A stretch of DNA of 62,125 bases from Thiotrichales bacterium (GCA_016745035.1 JADGDE010000012.1:1-62125); one strand, 5' to 3'; shown: positions 36,666 through 45,530, counted from the first letter of the stretch. Notes: generated from the letters alone by a model not told the origin. Translations and numbers: made by a program.

Positions 36666-37616
36666 TTAGGATATTAATACGGGTTTTCCCGTTTCTAGTG
36701 ATTGTTGGGCATATTCTAAAATTTTAATAATTTGATAGCCATGATACCCATCAGTTAAGGGAGATTTTCGCGTTTTTATACAATAAAAAAAATGTAAGCA
36801 TTGATTTTCTAAGGGACTTATCCTATTTAGTTTAGGGATGAATTTTTGTTGTGGATTATTTGATGACGATATAATCAGTTTATTTTCTGCTGTATCTTCA
36901 AAAATAGCATTTTTTTTCTCAGCGACAACAAGCGTTTCTCTTGCCCGTTTTGGTTCTAAGCAGCTTAGATGAACAAAGGCTTTAACATTGTTTTTATATT
37001 CCATGACCAGATCAACCACATCTTCTACGCCTTGATTTAGATAACAAGCCCCATTAGCTGTGATCACTTTTGGCATTTCTCCGTAATTTAAATAATTAAT
37101 AATGGATATATCATGAGGGGCTAAACTCCATAGGACATTGACATCGGTATAAACGGGACCCATGCTGGTTCTTCGCGAAGAAAAATAATATGGATCTCCA
37201 AGTTCATGATTATCAATCTGTTGTTTTAATTCAATAATGGCAGGGTTGTAGAGAAAAATATGTCCCACCATGAGTATTTTAGCGTTTTTATGAGCCAGAT
37301 TTAATAGCTGTTTTGCATCTTTAGCATTATCAGTTAAAGGTTTTTCTACGAGAACATCTTTTCCCGCTTCAAGTGCAGCTTTTGTTATGGCATAGTGAGT
37401 CTTTGGCGGCGTTGAAATAATGACGGCATCAATCGTATCATCTGCTAATATATCATGATAATTCTTTGTAAACCTCACCCTTGCTGGGAGTTCCTGTTTG
37501 GTAATATCTGTTTTTTTATTACAAACCCAACAGAGTTTTACTGTCTTTATGTTTAATAGTGTTTTTACATAAATTTTGCCCCAATAGCCATATCCGATGA
37601 GTCCAATATTAATCAT
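36666..37616 (-). CDS. Gfo/Idh/MocA-family sugar oxidoreductase
   Basis: About 316 residues. The NAD(P) site is INIGLIGYGYWGKIYVKTLL at the N-terminus, then VIISTPPKTHYAITKAALEAGKDVLVEKPLT with the catalytic EKP. The C-terminal half is the substrate-binding domain. Family members oxidise or reduce sugars, inositols and UDP-sugars (for example WlbA-type 3-dehydrogenases). I prefer ATG 37616 (the GLIGYG start) over one five codons upstream. It overlaps the DGD1-like gene by eight bases, so it is certainly in the same transcript as the glycolipid enzymes. Confidence 0.88.
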   Translation of the reverse strand: MINIGLIGYGYWGKIYVKTLLNIKTVKLCWVCNKKTDITKQELPARVRFTKNYHDILADDTIDAVIISTPPKTHYAITKAALEAGKDVLVEKPLTDNAKDAKQLLNLAHKNAKILMVGHIFLYNPAIIELKQQIDNHELGDPYYFSSRRTSMGPVYTDVNVLWSLAPHDISIINYLNYGEMPKVITANGACYLNQGVEDVVDLVMEYKNNVKAFVHLSCLEPKRARETLVVAEKKNAIFEDTAENKLIISSSNNPQQKFIPKLNRISPLENQCLHFFYCIKTRKSPLTDGYHGYQIIKILEYAQQSLETGKPVLIS

Positions 37617-38739
37617 TAGTATTGTCACCATATTGATAATACTGAAGAAGTCTATCTATTGCTGCATCCCAAGTTAAACTTTGTATTTGTTCATCAATTT
37701 CAGGGATATTTTTTAATGCAAATTTCAATTGTTCTTCGAATTCTTTAGGAGAAGAATAAGTAAGACAATTTTTAAACGGATAGAAAGCATCATTACCCGG
37801 AATTTCTGGGATAATCACAAATTTTCCTTGTCCTAAGGCTTCTGCTGTTGTGGTACAAACAGTTTCACTTCGAGATGTGTTGATAAAAATTTTATAATCT
37901 TTTAAGTCGTGAGCAGGATCAACAGAAGTCCCTTTAAAATTTAAGCTTAAATTGTATTCTTGCGCATAATCTGCAATAGCTTTTTGGTCTTTACCTGTAC
38001 CATACACATCTATAGCCTGAGTCTCTGTATGTGATAAATAATCAATCAATTCACAAAAACCTTTTTCCCATATTAGTTTGCCTATAAAGTAAATTGTTTT
38101 TGAGTGCGGTTTTATGGGGCGTGTTGTAAAAAAGCTGGGGTGAATGCCACTACTATTTATCTGTTGAGCATGAGGTAAATAGGCAAGCGCACTACCGAGA
38201 AGAATAACATCATCACAATGATGTGTAATAAGCCATTGATTATAATATTTTAATAACCAAGAAAAAAAAGGAATACGAGGAAATGCTTGTTGGCAATAAT
38301 ACGGGTAGTTGGTTAAAACGATACCCGTGACTCTTGAAGCCTGTTTCTTAAACTGATTCCAAGGGTGTTTCCAGTTAAGGTGTTCGGGCTCTTCTAAAAT
38401 TAACCAGTCACAATAACGAATGATTTTAGACAATTGACAAGTGGGTAAAATAGAACCGAATGATGCGTTATAGGTGGCTGGATAAAATTCAATTTGAAGC
38501 AAAGAAGTTTCTGATTGCGGCAAATAAGCACGAATATATGCTTCCTGTTGTTCAGGAGAAGTAAAACTTAGGTTTTTTTCAAACAGTAATGCTTGCTCGG
38601 CAGGTATAAGCCAAGGGATATAAAGGATGACATCTAAGCCTTTTTCAGCCAGATAAAAAGCACGAAACAATGCCAAAATAGCGGTACCTGTTCGCCAGGG
38701 AAATGCAGCAGTGGCAATAATATTAATCGTCTTTAACAC
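37609..38739 (-). CDS. GT4 glycosyltransferase strongly resembling plant DGD1 digalactosyldiacylglycerol synthase
   Basis: About 376 residues. The blocks TAAFPWRTGTAILALFRAFY, SFTSPEQQEAYIRAYLP, WLILEEPEHLNWKHPWN, VTGIVLTNYPYY, IGKLIWEKGFCELIDYL, LKDYKIFINTSRSETVCTT-TAEALGQGKFVI (two adjacent motifs) and KNCLTYSSPKEFEEQL correspond to those I recall from the catalytic domain of Arabidopsis DGD1. The EALGQGKF region holds the GT4 donor-site glutamate. The plant N-terminal extension is missing, so the length is that of the catalytic core. Start: GTG 38739, eight bases after AAGGA. Expected to transfer a hexose onto a glycosyl diacylglycerol; the exact sugar is inference. Confidence 0.78.
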   Translation of the reverse strand: MLKTINIIATAAFPWRTGTAILALFRAFYLAEKGLDVILYIPWLIPAEQALLFEKNLSFTSPEQQEAYIRAYLPQSETSLLQIEFYPATYNASFGSILPTCQLSKIIRYCDWLILEEPEHLNWKHPWNQFKKQASRVTGIVLTNYPYYCQQAFPRIPFFSWLLKYYNQWLITHHCDDVILLGSALAYLPHAQQINSSGIHPSFFTTRPIKPHSKTIYFIGKLIWEKGFCELIDYLSHTETQAIDVYGTGKDQKAIADYAQEYNLSLNFKGTSVDPAHDLKDYKIFINTSRSETVCTTTAEALGQGKFVIIPEIPGNDAFYPFKNCLTYSSPKEFEEQLKFALKNIPEIDEQIQSLTWDAAIDRLLQYYQYGDNTND

Positions 38740-38800
38740 CGGCTCTGTCCTTATCAAAAATTCAATTATTTTTTCTTAATATGCTGGCTATCTTTAGCGT

Positions 38801-40342
38801 CTAAATCAACAAAGGCGTGCGCTGCTCTAAATTGGGCGTGCGTTCTTTTGAAGATAATAAGCTTGCATAGCGTCCCAATTTTTTCTCAAACTGATGCTGG
38901 TAAAAATCGGGTAATAGCGTCGAACGTCCTTCATGAAATGCCAAAAAGTTTTTATCAGTCCGCAATAATTCCAAAGTTTGGCTATATTGTTGCGTGAGAT
39001 ATTTTTCACCTAAGGTACGGACTCTATGCAAAAAACGCCCTTTTGATGTGGAAGTAGTTTGCAAACGTTGTTTTAAGAGACTGTCAGAGGCAATAAAATT
39101 TGATAACTCAATCAGTTTTTCAAAATAATCACGAGGGTCATAATTTTTTAAGGTAATGGCAAGATTCGGGGTGACATAGAACATAAAAGGTAATGTTTCT
39201 AAAATGCGTCCTTCTTCTAATAAACGCGCTTGTAAGGGCGTACCGCCATAAGGAGAGGGCGTGTTAAGCGTCGGCCATACATACGGGATTTCCCGCATAA
39301 AAGCCTTGGTTAATTCAACAGGTTGATTACCACTATCAGTATCTATCCCAAAAATAAAGGTTGCTTGCATATGCTTAATATTATCTTTTAGCTGCCGAAA
39401 TTTTTTAATCACTTTAGATAATTTATCTTCAGCACTACGCTTGCCACCGAGTCCTGATTTATTGGCATAATCAGTCCAAGATTCAATGCCGAATAATGCA
39501 GAGATACAACCCGTTTCTTTCAGACGTTGAATCCTTGATTCATTCAGCAAACTCAGAGAACATTCCATCATGTAAGGTATTCTTGAATCCATAGGAATCG
39601 ATTCTAACAACTCAAATATTTGCTCAAATTTGACCGCAAAATTAGGCTCCCAAAAAGCCACCGCAGTCCCTGGTAATTTTTGTGCAATAAATTTCAAATC
39701 AGCTTCAAGGCGTTCCATTGGCAAAACCCGATAAGGTGTATCCCAATCGGCACAAAAATCACAACTATAAGGACAGCCCATACTGCTCATATTAGGCACA
39801 ACGCTCCAAAGCAGAGGATTACGCCAACGCCCCCCAAAAAAAGCCGAAGCTCTGATTTCCGGCTCACGCTCCTCCACACTGGGTAAATCATCCAAAGGTT
39901 TGGTGCTGGAAATAAACATCCCAGGTTCAAAATGATCGGCCAAAATATCTGCAATCAGACTTTTATCACATTCTTTTATGACCAAATCAAAAAATCGCAA
40001 GGCATCAGCGGGGAACGATTTAGTATGAGGGCCGCCCATCACCGTTTTTACCCCAGCTTTTCGATATAATTTTGCCAGTGCATAAGCCAAGGCGCTCATC
40101 TCCGTGCAACAAGAGATAAAGACAATATCTAAGTCAGAGGGCAAAAGTTTTTGCGGATTGCCCACACCATAATAGGTCGCATAAAAGCTTTGATGTCCTA
40201 GCTGCCGACACCAAACAGAAATGACCTGCGGCATGATGCTAGCAAACTGCTTAGTCACCAGTGTGTGGTAAGCTGCGACGGGTATGTTGTGTGCGGGTAA
40301 AGATAATAATTCTAGAATGCCAACTTTCAAAGCTATCACCAT
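38801..40342 (-). CDS. B12-binding-type radical SAM enzyme
   Basis: 513 residues. The N-terminal part (about 1-150) resembles a cobalamin-binding domain (DLDIVFISCCTEMSALAYAL, GGPHTKSFPADALRFFDLVI), without an obvious DxHxxG histidine. The radical SAM core carries SSMGCPYSCDFCADWDTPYR, a CxxxCxxC cluster motif at about 185-192, then AFWEPNFAVKFEQIFELL. The C-terminal ~150 residues are not recognised. B12-radical SAM proteins methylate or rearrange unreactive carbons, including lipids (hopanoid, bacteriochlorophyll). It lies between DGD1-like and MGD1-like genes on the same strand, so a lipid head-group or chain role is tempting. Confidence 0.82.
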   Translation of the reverse strand: MVIALKVGILELLSLPAHNIPVAAYHTLVTKQFASIMPQVISVWCRQLGHQSFYATYYGVGNPQKLLPSDLDIVFISCCTEMSALAYALAKLYRKAGVKTVMGGPHTKSFPADALRFFDLVIKECDKSLIADILADHFEPGMFISSTKPLDDLPSVEEREPEIRASAFFGGRWRNPLLWSVVPNMSSMGCPYSCDFCADWDTPYRVLPMERLEADLKFIAQKLPGTAVAFWEPNFAVKFEQIFELLESIPMDSRIPYMMECSLSLLNESRIQRLKETGCISALFGIESWTDYANKSGLGGKRSAEDKLSKVIKKFRQLKDNIKHMQATFIFGIDTDSGNQPVELTKAFMREIPYVWPTLNTPSPYGGTPLQARLLEEGRILETLPFMFYVTPNLAITLKNYDPRDYFEKLIELSNFIASDSLLKQRLQTTSTSKGRFLHRVRTLGEKYLTQQYSQTLELLRTDKNFLAFHEGRSTLLPDFYQHQFEKKLGRYASLLSSKERTPNLEQRTPLLI

Positions 40343-40353
40343 TGGGTGGGTGT

Positions 40354-40415
40354 TTAGGTGTTACGCAAAGGCTTGGCATATCGTGCCAAGAAAACATTCG
40401 AGTACGTAACATGCG
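40354..40415. repeat. degenerate MITE relic
   Basis: Ends in GTTACGCAAAGGCTT at the left and GTACGTAACATGCG at the right, matching the MITE family's terminal repeats. The middle is deleted to about 60 bp. A hairpin (CTTGGCA, 5-base loop, TGCCAAG at 40372-40390) sits inside. It lies in the 91-base gap between the MGD1-like and radical SAM genes. Confidence 0.4.
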
Positions 40416-40433
40416 TTTATAATTTCTTAGTTT

Positions 40434-41588
40434 TTACAAAATTTTTTCAATTAAAGCTTGCATTTCGGACACGGCTTTATTTTCAAATGTGCGCACCTTC
40501 GTTTTCAATTTTTTAACACTTTCGGCAGAAGTCAGCATTTGAATTTTTTGATGAAGCTGTTCGGGTGTTTTAAAAGCCAGTCCAAAGCCTTGATCTACAA
40601 CCCACGGTGCGTTTTCCTCTTCGTGTGGCATCACATTACTAATATCTAGTAAGACAGGTAAGCCTACAGCAATACTCTCCATAATCACACCAGGGCCACA
40701 TTTACCAATTAAAAAATCGGCGATACGCATGTAATGTGGCACATCCTTGCTATAGCCCAGCACGACTTTTACATAAGAGGTGGATAATTGTGACAGACGT
40801 GCTTTTAGCGACTCATTTTTACCACAGATAAAGATAAACTGAGCTTCCACACCCAAAGCACTGAGCTGCTTTGCTAGTTTAAAAAGCCGTTTAGGCGGAT
40901 GACCACCATATAAAAACAAACCAATAAGGCGATCAGGCTTAAGTCCTAGTTTTTCCCGCTCTGCCTCAATATCCATATCTACCGGCGCTAAAAAACGTGG
41001 GTCAATAACACTACCGCTTAGTTGCATCACCTTGGATGTGTCAGGGTTATAGTCCAATGCTTGCTGATAGCCCTTACGTGTACCTGAGAGCATATACGTG
41101 CTTTTATCGGCAACGAACCATGCACCATAAGGCACTAACCAGCGCCAAAACCAAGACTGTTCCTTATATTCAAACAAGTCAGTTTGCACTATTAAAAAAG
41201 GACAAGCTTGATTCAGCGCCGCCGCAATTTCGTGGTTGAGTATCGGAATCACCGAAATCACCATGTCTGGCTTTTCCTGCTCAAAAAACACCTTAAAACG
41301 ACAATTAAATTTTTTACGATTAGGCACTACAAAAGAATAATAAATTGAAAAGAAAAATATCTTATAAAACAATTGGGAAGCTTCGTTTTGCAAAATAAAT
41401 TTGTTATAAATATCTTCACCCGAGACACCAAAAAATTTTGCAGAAAAGTCCATGTCGAGGAATAGATCACGAAACAAACTGACGGTTTTGATGCTTCGGT
41501 CATTTTGTTGTAAGGCTTGAGCCAGCACCTTTGCCGTTTGCTTATGCCCACCGCCAGACTCATTGGATAAAATTAGAATCTTTTTCAT
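40434..41588 (-). CDS. GT28 glycosyltransferase resembling MGDG synthase (MGD1)/processive lipid glycosyltransferase
   Basis: About 384 residues. The opening ILILSNESGGGHKQTAKVLA matches the membrane-lipid-transferase N-terminal domain (MGDG synthase/UgtP). DMVISVIPILNHEIAAAL, VQTDLFEYKEQSWFWRW, LSGSVIDPRFL and GLFLYGGHPPKRLFKLAK are further conserved blocks. The donor-site block is ADFLIGKCGPGVIMESIAVG, followed by LPVLLDISNVMPHEEENAPWVV and then VVDQGFGLAF. Plant MGD1 has an ADCIITKAGPGTIAEAL type block here. Cytoplasmic-face membrane enzyme adding a hexose to diacylglycerol; the sugar is inferred. I chose ATG 41588 (MKKILILS) rather than a start 17 codons upstream. Confidence 0.8.
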   Translation of the reverse strand: MKKILILSNESGGGHKQTAKVLAQALQQNDRSIKTVSLFRDLFLDMDFSAKFFGVSGEDIYNKFILQNEASQLFYKIFFFSIYYSFVVPNRKKFNCRFKVFFEQEKPDMVISVIPILNHEIAAALNQACPFLIVQTDLFEYKEQSWFWRWLVPYGAWFVADKSTYMLSGTRKGYQQALDYNPDTSKVMQLSGSVIDPRFLAPVDMDIEAEREKLGLKPDRLIGLFLYGGHPPKRLFKLAKQLSALGVEAQFIFICGKNESLKARLSQLSTSYVKVVLGYSKDVPHYMRIADFLIGKCGPGVIMESIAVGLPVLLDISNVMPHEEENAPWVVDQGFGLAFKTPEQLHQKIQMLTSAESVKKLKTKVRTFENKAVSEMQALIEKIL

Positions 41589-41674
41589 TATTTGCCTACC
41601 CCCAAATTTAAGCATAGACGGGTGAAACCCGCCGCGCACGCCTCTATAGCAAACTTATGAAAGAATTGAAAAAT

Positions 41675-41725
41675 GGGCTAATTGCTAAAGTGATGATTCG
41701 AAACATACCAGCAAAGGATTAGCCC
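41675..41725. promoter_or_regulatory. stem-loop over transposase ribosome site
   Basis: GGGCTAAT (41675-41682) pairs with ATTAGCCC (41718-41725), placing AGGA of the transposase ribosome site at the foot of the stem, just before its ATG (41726). It could protect the IS from transcription entering from outside, a known strategy in IS elements. Confidence 0.35.
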
Positions 41726-42351
41726 ATGACCAAGATGCCAGAAATACCCACAAAAATCAAAGTTGATAGCCTGTTTGAAGAGTTAGAACAGTTAACTCGG
41801 TTCTTAGAAGAGACAAAAGAGCAGGGCGTTGCCATCCATGAAACAGAAAAACATATTTTTCAAAGCTTGCTGAATATGGGGATTAAGTTATTGGATGAAT
41901 ACATTAAAAGCTGTGGCAAAGGCGATGAAGAAGGACAAGAGGTCTGGATAAATGGCTGCATCAACGAGCCCCTGAGGAAGTATGCGCAGCTTTGTTTGCT
42001 AAAAAGACCAAAAAGCACAAAAAACGTCCCCGCCCCATCGCCAAACAGGTTCGAGCCTCATTACGACGTGATGACCACACCATGCAAGGTTCTTATGATG
42101 AGGTCTTTACTTGGCTAGAGCAGCAAAATAAACAACGTAATCCCAATGGGAATCAGACGGTTATCTTTTTAAGTGATGGACAAGATACCCTATGGAAAAA
42201 TGTCAAAACACACATCCATGCGGATGTTGTCGAAATCCTCGATATACTTCATGCGACCAGTTATATTCATAAAGCAGCGAAGAGTTTATATAAAAAGAAA
42301 CAACAGCAACGAATTTTCTCTCAAGTGTTTATTTCTTACTTATTAGCTTAA
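41726..42351 (+). pseudogene. ISKra4-family transposase remnant
   Basis: Two frames of one decayed gene. The first (from ATG 41726) has the N-terminal helical region LLNMGIKLLDEYIKSCGKGD; the second, read in another frame from about 41945, carries VIFLSDGQDTLWKNVKTH and ILDILHATSYIHKAAKSLY. These match the DGQ-SLW and ILD-x-x-H blocks of ISKra4 transposases. A frameshift near 41945 joins the halves. The length is less than half that of intact ISKra4 proteins, so an internal part and the C-terminus are lost. The element ends in the stop of the neighbouring ATPase gene, which it overlaps by four bases. Confidence 0.6.
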
Positions 42352-44114
42352 CGATGACCTTTTTTAGGCTCTAATATTTGTTTTTGAATCTGCTTGAGAT
42401 TATCTGATACCTCTTTGAGCCGATTCCATAACACCAAGTCCATTCGTGATTTGCGCTCAAAATTTTGCACCAAGGGCATTAGGGTCTCTTCGGTCATGTT
42501 TAATAAGCGTTCAACCGTGGTGCTGAGGTGGTCGGGGATTTGGTTTTTTACCGTGACTTGTGGTGTGGGTAGCTCGACCAAGTTTTTGAGTTGTTTGCCC
42601 ATTTGTTGCAGCAAAGCTTCTAGGGCAGCGCTGTCGCTACTGGCGGGGCTGTGCTTGTCGTGTTTGGCTTGGCGTTTAATCCCCGCGTGTAGGGTTTTTT
42701 GAATATTGCCTAATTGGCGACCGAGTTCGCCGATTTGTTTCAGCATTTGCGTTTGCGGATCGTCATCATCGCCTAAAACTTGGCGGCGTTGATAGCCGTC
42801 TTTGATTTCGAGCCAACGCGCTTCTTCTGCTTCACTCAAAATGCCCCGCAATGCCGCCAGTTTTAATAAGTTTTCTTCCGCGCCTGTGGTCAGGGTTTGC
42901 GCCTCGCCTTGATAATGGTCGCTAACGAGGTCTTCTAGTTCTTTAGCATTCATCACTGCGACAATTTTGCTGGCGAGCTTGCTCATATTCCGGTAACTGC
43001 CTTGCAATTTAAACGGCGGTTCGGTGCGATAGGCATCATCTTGAGAAGCAGAGCGAATATACTCGGCATTGACCTTTAACAACACATCACGCACAGCAAG
43101 CATTTTTTCCATCACTGTCTGCATTTCTGCCAACTCGCTGCCGCTGTAAGGGTGGCTGTATTCATGCGCGGCGACTTCCTCGCCTTGAGCTTGGCGCACT
43201 AAGCGATAAATATCTTCGGGGTCGCGATTTGCCAAGGGGGTTAAGACGGGGTTACTGGTCAGCGAGTTTTCGATATAACTGAGGGAAAACACGGCTTCGC
43301 GCCCACTTAAGACATCACCGAGATTGTAAATATCGGCGCGGTTAGCGAGCATGTCGGGGATTTGGAACGCCTCACCCGACTCGGTGTAGGGGTTGCCCGC
43401 CATAACAATACAAAAACGTTTGCCACGCAAATCATAGCTTTTGGTCTGTCCACGCCAAATACCATCAATGCGCCGCTGACCGTCGGCTAAAGAAATAAAT
43501 TTTTGTAAAAATTCGGGGCTGCTGTGTTGAATGTCATCTAAGTAGAGCATGACATTATTGCCCATTTCTAAAGACAGATTAAGCTTTTCCAATTCGCGGG
43601 CGGCGGTGGCGTGGGGGGCTTGTGCGGGGTCTAGGGCAGTGACTTCGTGTCCTAGGGTTGGGCAATTGATTTTGACAAAAATCAGCCCTAGGCGTTGGGC
43701 GAGGTATTCCATCAAGGTGGTTTTGCCATAGCCCGGTGGCGAAATCAGCAATAATAGCCCCATATAATCGGAGCGCTGGTTATCGACCGTGCCCATTTGT
43801 TTGGCAAAGTTCTCGCCGACCAAAGGAAAATAGACTTCGTTAATCAAACGATTACGGACAAAACTCGCCAAAGGTTTAGGCTCAAACTCATGCAGGCGCA
43901 GGGCTTTGTTTTCTTCTTGCAATACGGTTTTTCGCTGCGCCCGATAAGCTTGATAGGCGGGTAAATTCTGCTGCTGATAATGGCGCAAACGCCAGAGGAA
44001 TTCTTCTAATTGTAATTCCATCTGTTGCTGCTTAATCCGAGGATGTTGCCCCAGTAGCCCCTCTAGTTGGGTAAAGGTATTGGCGGTGCTGATGTTGCGA
44101 TTGACTTTATACAT
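42348..44114 (-). CDS. AAA ATPase resembling the C-terminal module of DUF3686 'DNA repair ATPase' proteins
   Basis: 588 residues. A helical region (about 1-110) with SFVRNRLINEVYFPLVGENFAKQ is followed by an AAA module with Walker A ISPPGYGKTTLMEYLA (about 132) and Walker B MLYLDDIQHSSPEF. GKRFCIVMAGNPYTESGEAF and a lid follow. The C-terminal third (about 430-588) is helical. The known proteins are about three times longer with an N-terminal DUF3686 domain; that part is absent here and the ATG opens the ATPase module directly. It is nine bases from the CYTH-CHAD gene. Whether it is a natural short form or a truncated one is unclear. Confidence 0.68.
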   Translation of the reverse strand: MYKVNRNISTANTFTQLEGLLGQHPRIKQQQMELQLEEFLWRLRHYQQQNLPAYQAYRAQRKTVLQEENKALRLHEFEPKPLASFVRNRLINEVYFPLVGENFAKQMGTVDNQRSDYMGLLLLISPPGYGKTTLMEYLAQRLGLIFVKINCPTLGHEVTALDPAQAPHATAARELEKLNLSLEMGNNVMLYLDDIQHSSPEFLQKFISLADGQRRIDGIWRGQTKSYDLRGKRFCIVMAGNPYTESGEAFQIPDMLANRADIYNLGDVLSGREAVFSLSYIENSLTSNPVLTPLANRDPEDIYRLVRQAQGEEVAAHEYSHPYSGSELAEMQTVMEKMLAVRDVLLKVNAEYIRSASQDDAYRTEPPFKLQGSYRNMSKLASKIVAVMNAKELEDLVSDHYQGEAQTLTTGAEENLLKLAALRGILSEAEEARWLEIKDGYQRRQVLGDDDDPQTQMLKQIGELGRQLGNIQKTLHAGIKRQAKHDKHSPASSDSAALEALLQQMGKQLKNLVELPTPQVTVKNQIPDHLSTTVERLLNMTEETLMPLVQNFERKSRMDLVLWNRLKEVSDNLKQIQKQILEPKKGHR

Positions 44115-44123
44115 AGCCCTTTC

Positions 44124-45530
44124 CTAAATTTTGGCGGCATACCAACCTAAGACAAAATAATACACCTGCGCATTGCTATCAATGCCGAGTTCGTCTAAGC
44201 AACGGCGCATTTGTTTGACTTGGCAGCGGCGGGCACGATCGTGAATCTGGCTATTGATCTGCTTTTGTAGACGCTGATAGCGTGGCAGTGGTTGCAAACT
44301 ATCGACAATCAGTAAATTCATCGACAAGCGTTCGGCATGGCGGTCTTGTTTGCAGCCAGCAGACATTGCGAGCACATGGCGATAATGTTTAGCGAGGTTT
44401 TCAGTGGCAAATAATTGCGCGCTGCCTTGTTCGTGCGAGACTATCGGCTGTTGTAGCAGCCAATAGGAGACGCGCAATAAAAAACGGCTATAGTTGACGG
44501 AATGGAGATAACGGCGCAGTTTGATATAACTTTGCCGCCGCTGGGTACTGATAGCTGTTTGCAATCGTTGTAATAAATCGGCTTGTCCAGGGGCAACTTT
44601 CGTCATTTTTTTGCTATCACGCAGCAATTGTTCCCACTTGAGTACCCGCTCAACCAGACGCTGGGCTTTGCGGGCTTGGTGCTTGAATTTTTGTCGGAAC
44701 TTCGGTGCGAGCAAATCATGGTATAAAAACAAAGTGGCTTGCAGTTTTAAAATACCTTGTTGCAAGGCTTTTGCACCGTCGTGATCATTATGGTATTTGA
44801 TCACGGCTTCATTGGCTTGAATTTGGGCAATCGCATGACTACAGCTGGTTTCAAATGCCTCTGCTATATGAATATTTTGAGAAAATTGTGGTAAGGATAA
44901 ACGCTCGGCTTTGGGAATACGGGTTTGATGTAATTGATAACCGCGAGCAGCTTTACTGGTGTTTTCGCTGCGCAATGGTAAGGTTTTTTGTAATAATAAA
45001 GCGATGCGGTAGAGGCTCAATGGGTCACCCGCTTTGAGTTCTAATTCGACTTCGGAAATCGGCTCGCTGTGCATCACGGTTTTGACCATGCCTTGGTCTA
45101 AACAGATTTCAATGTGATTATCATCCGCATCAATTAATTGCCAAGTGTGGCGCTCAAAACGGGTTTCAAACAATGGCTGTAATCGTTCCCATAATTGCGG
45201 GTCGGAAAACACGGATTTTTTGGCTGATTTGGGTAGTTTGTCGAAGACAACACTATCGCTTGGTACGTCGGTTTCCCACTCACCACGCTGGTGCAAACCC
45301 GATTCGGTTTTTTTGATGGTTTTGACTGTTTGTACCCAACTGTCATTTTCGAGACGCACCCGCAAACTGGTTTTGTGTTGGCGTAACTGATGCTCAGGGG
45401 TATCGTAATAAATCCCGCGCATTTGGATGGTTTTTTCGGAGTCAGAAACGCTTTGTATTAGGGGGTGTTGATAAAATTGTTCGACTGCTTTTGGATCAAT
45501 ACTTAATTTAAGCTCGGTTTCAGTACCCAT
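44124..45530 (-). CDS. ygiF: CYTH-CHAD protein (inorganic triphosphatase-like)
   Basis: 468 residues. The N-terminal CYTH domain (about 1-200) begins with the signature ETELKLSIDPKAVEQF and includes GIYYDTPEHQLRQHKTSLRVR and RGEWE. The C-terminal CHAD domain (about 210-468) is helical with repeated basic residues (KFRQKFKHQARKAQRLVERVL). E. coli YgiF, of this architecture, is an inorganic triphosphatase; CHAD domains bind polyphosphate. I chose ATG 45530, although a GTG two codons earlier is also near GAGG. It is an operon partner of the AAA protein (9 bases). Confidence 0.85.
   Translation of the reverse strand: MGTETELKLSIDPKAVEQFYQHPLIQSVSDSEKTIQMRGIYYDTPEHQLRQHKTSLRVRLENDSWVQTVKTIKKTESGLHQRGEWETDVPSDSVVFDKLPKSAKKSVFSDPQLWERLQPLFETRFERHTWQLIDADDNHIEICLDQGMVKTVMHSEPISEVELELKAGDPLSLYRIALLLQKTLPLRSENTSKAARGYQLHQTRIPKAERLSLPQFSQNIHIAEAFETSCSHAIAQIQANEAVIKYHNDHDGAKALQQGILKLQATLFLYHDLLAPKFRQKFKHQARKAQRLVERVLKWEQLLRDSKKMTKVAPGQADLLQRLQTAISTQRRQSYIKLRRYLHSVNYSRFLLRVSYWLLQQPIVSHEQGSAQLFATENLAKHYRHVLAMSAGCKQDRHAERLSMNLLIVDSLQPLPRYQRLQKQINSQIHDRARRCQVKQMRRCLDELGIDSNAQVYYFVLGWYAAKI

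Noticed and set aside
40434..41588. MurG-like peptidoglycan glycosyltransferase instead of MGD1-like
   Set aside because: The GGGHxxTA opening and the GKCGPGVIMES region match the lipid-transferase branch (MGD1/UgtP), and no cell-wall genes flank it; MurG was therefore not preferred, though both are GT28.
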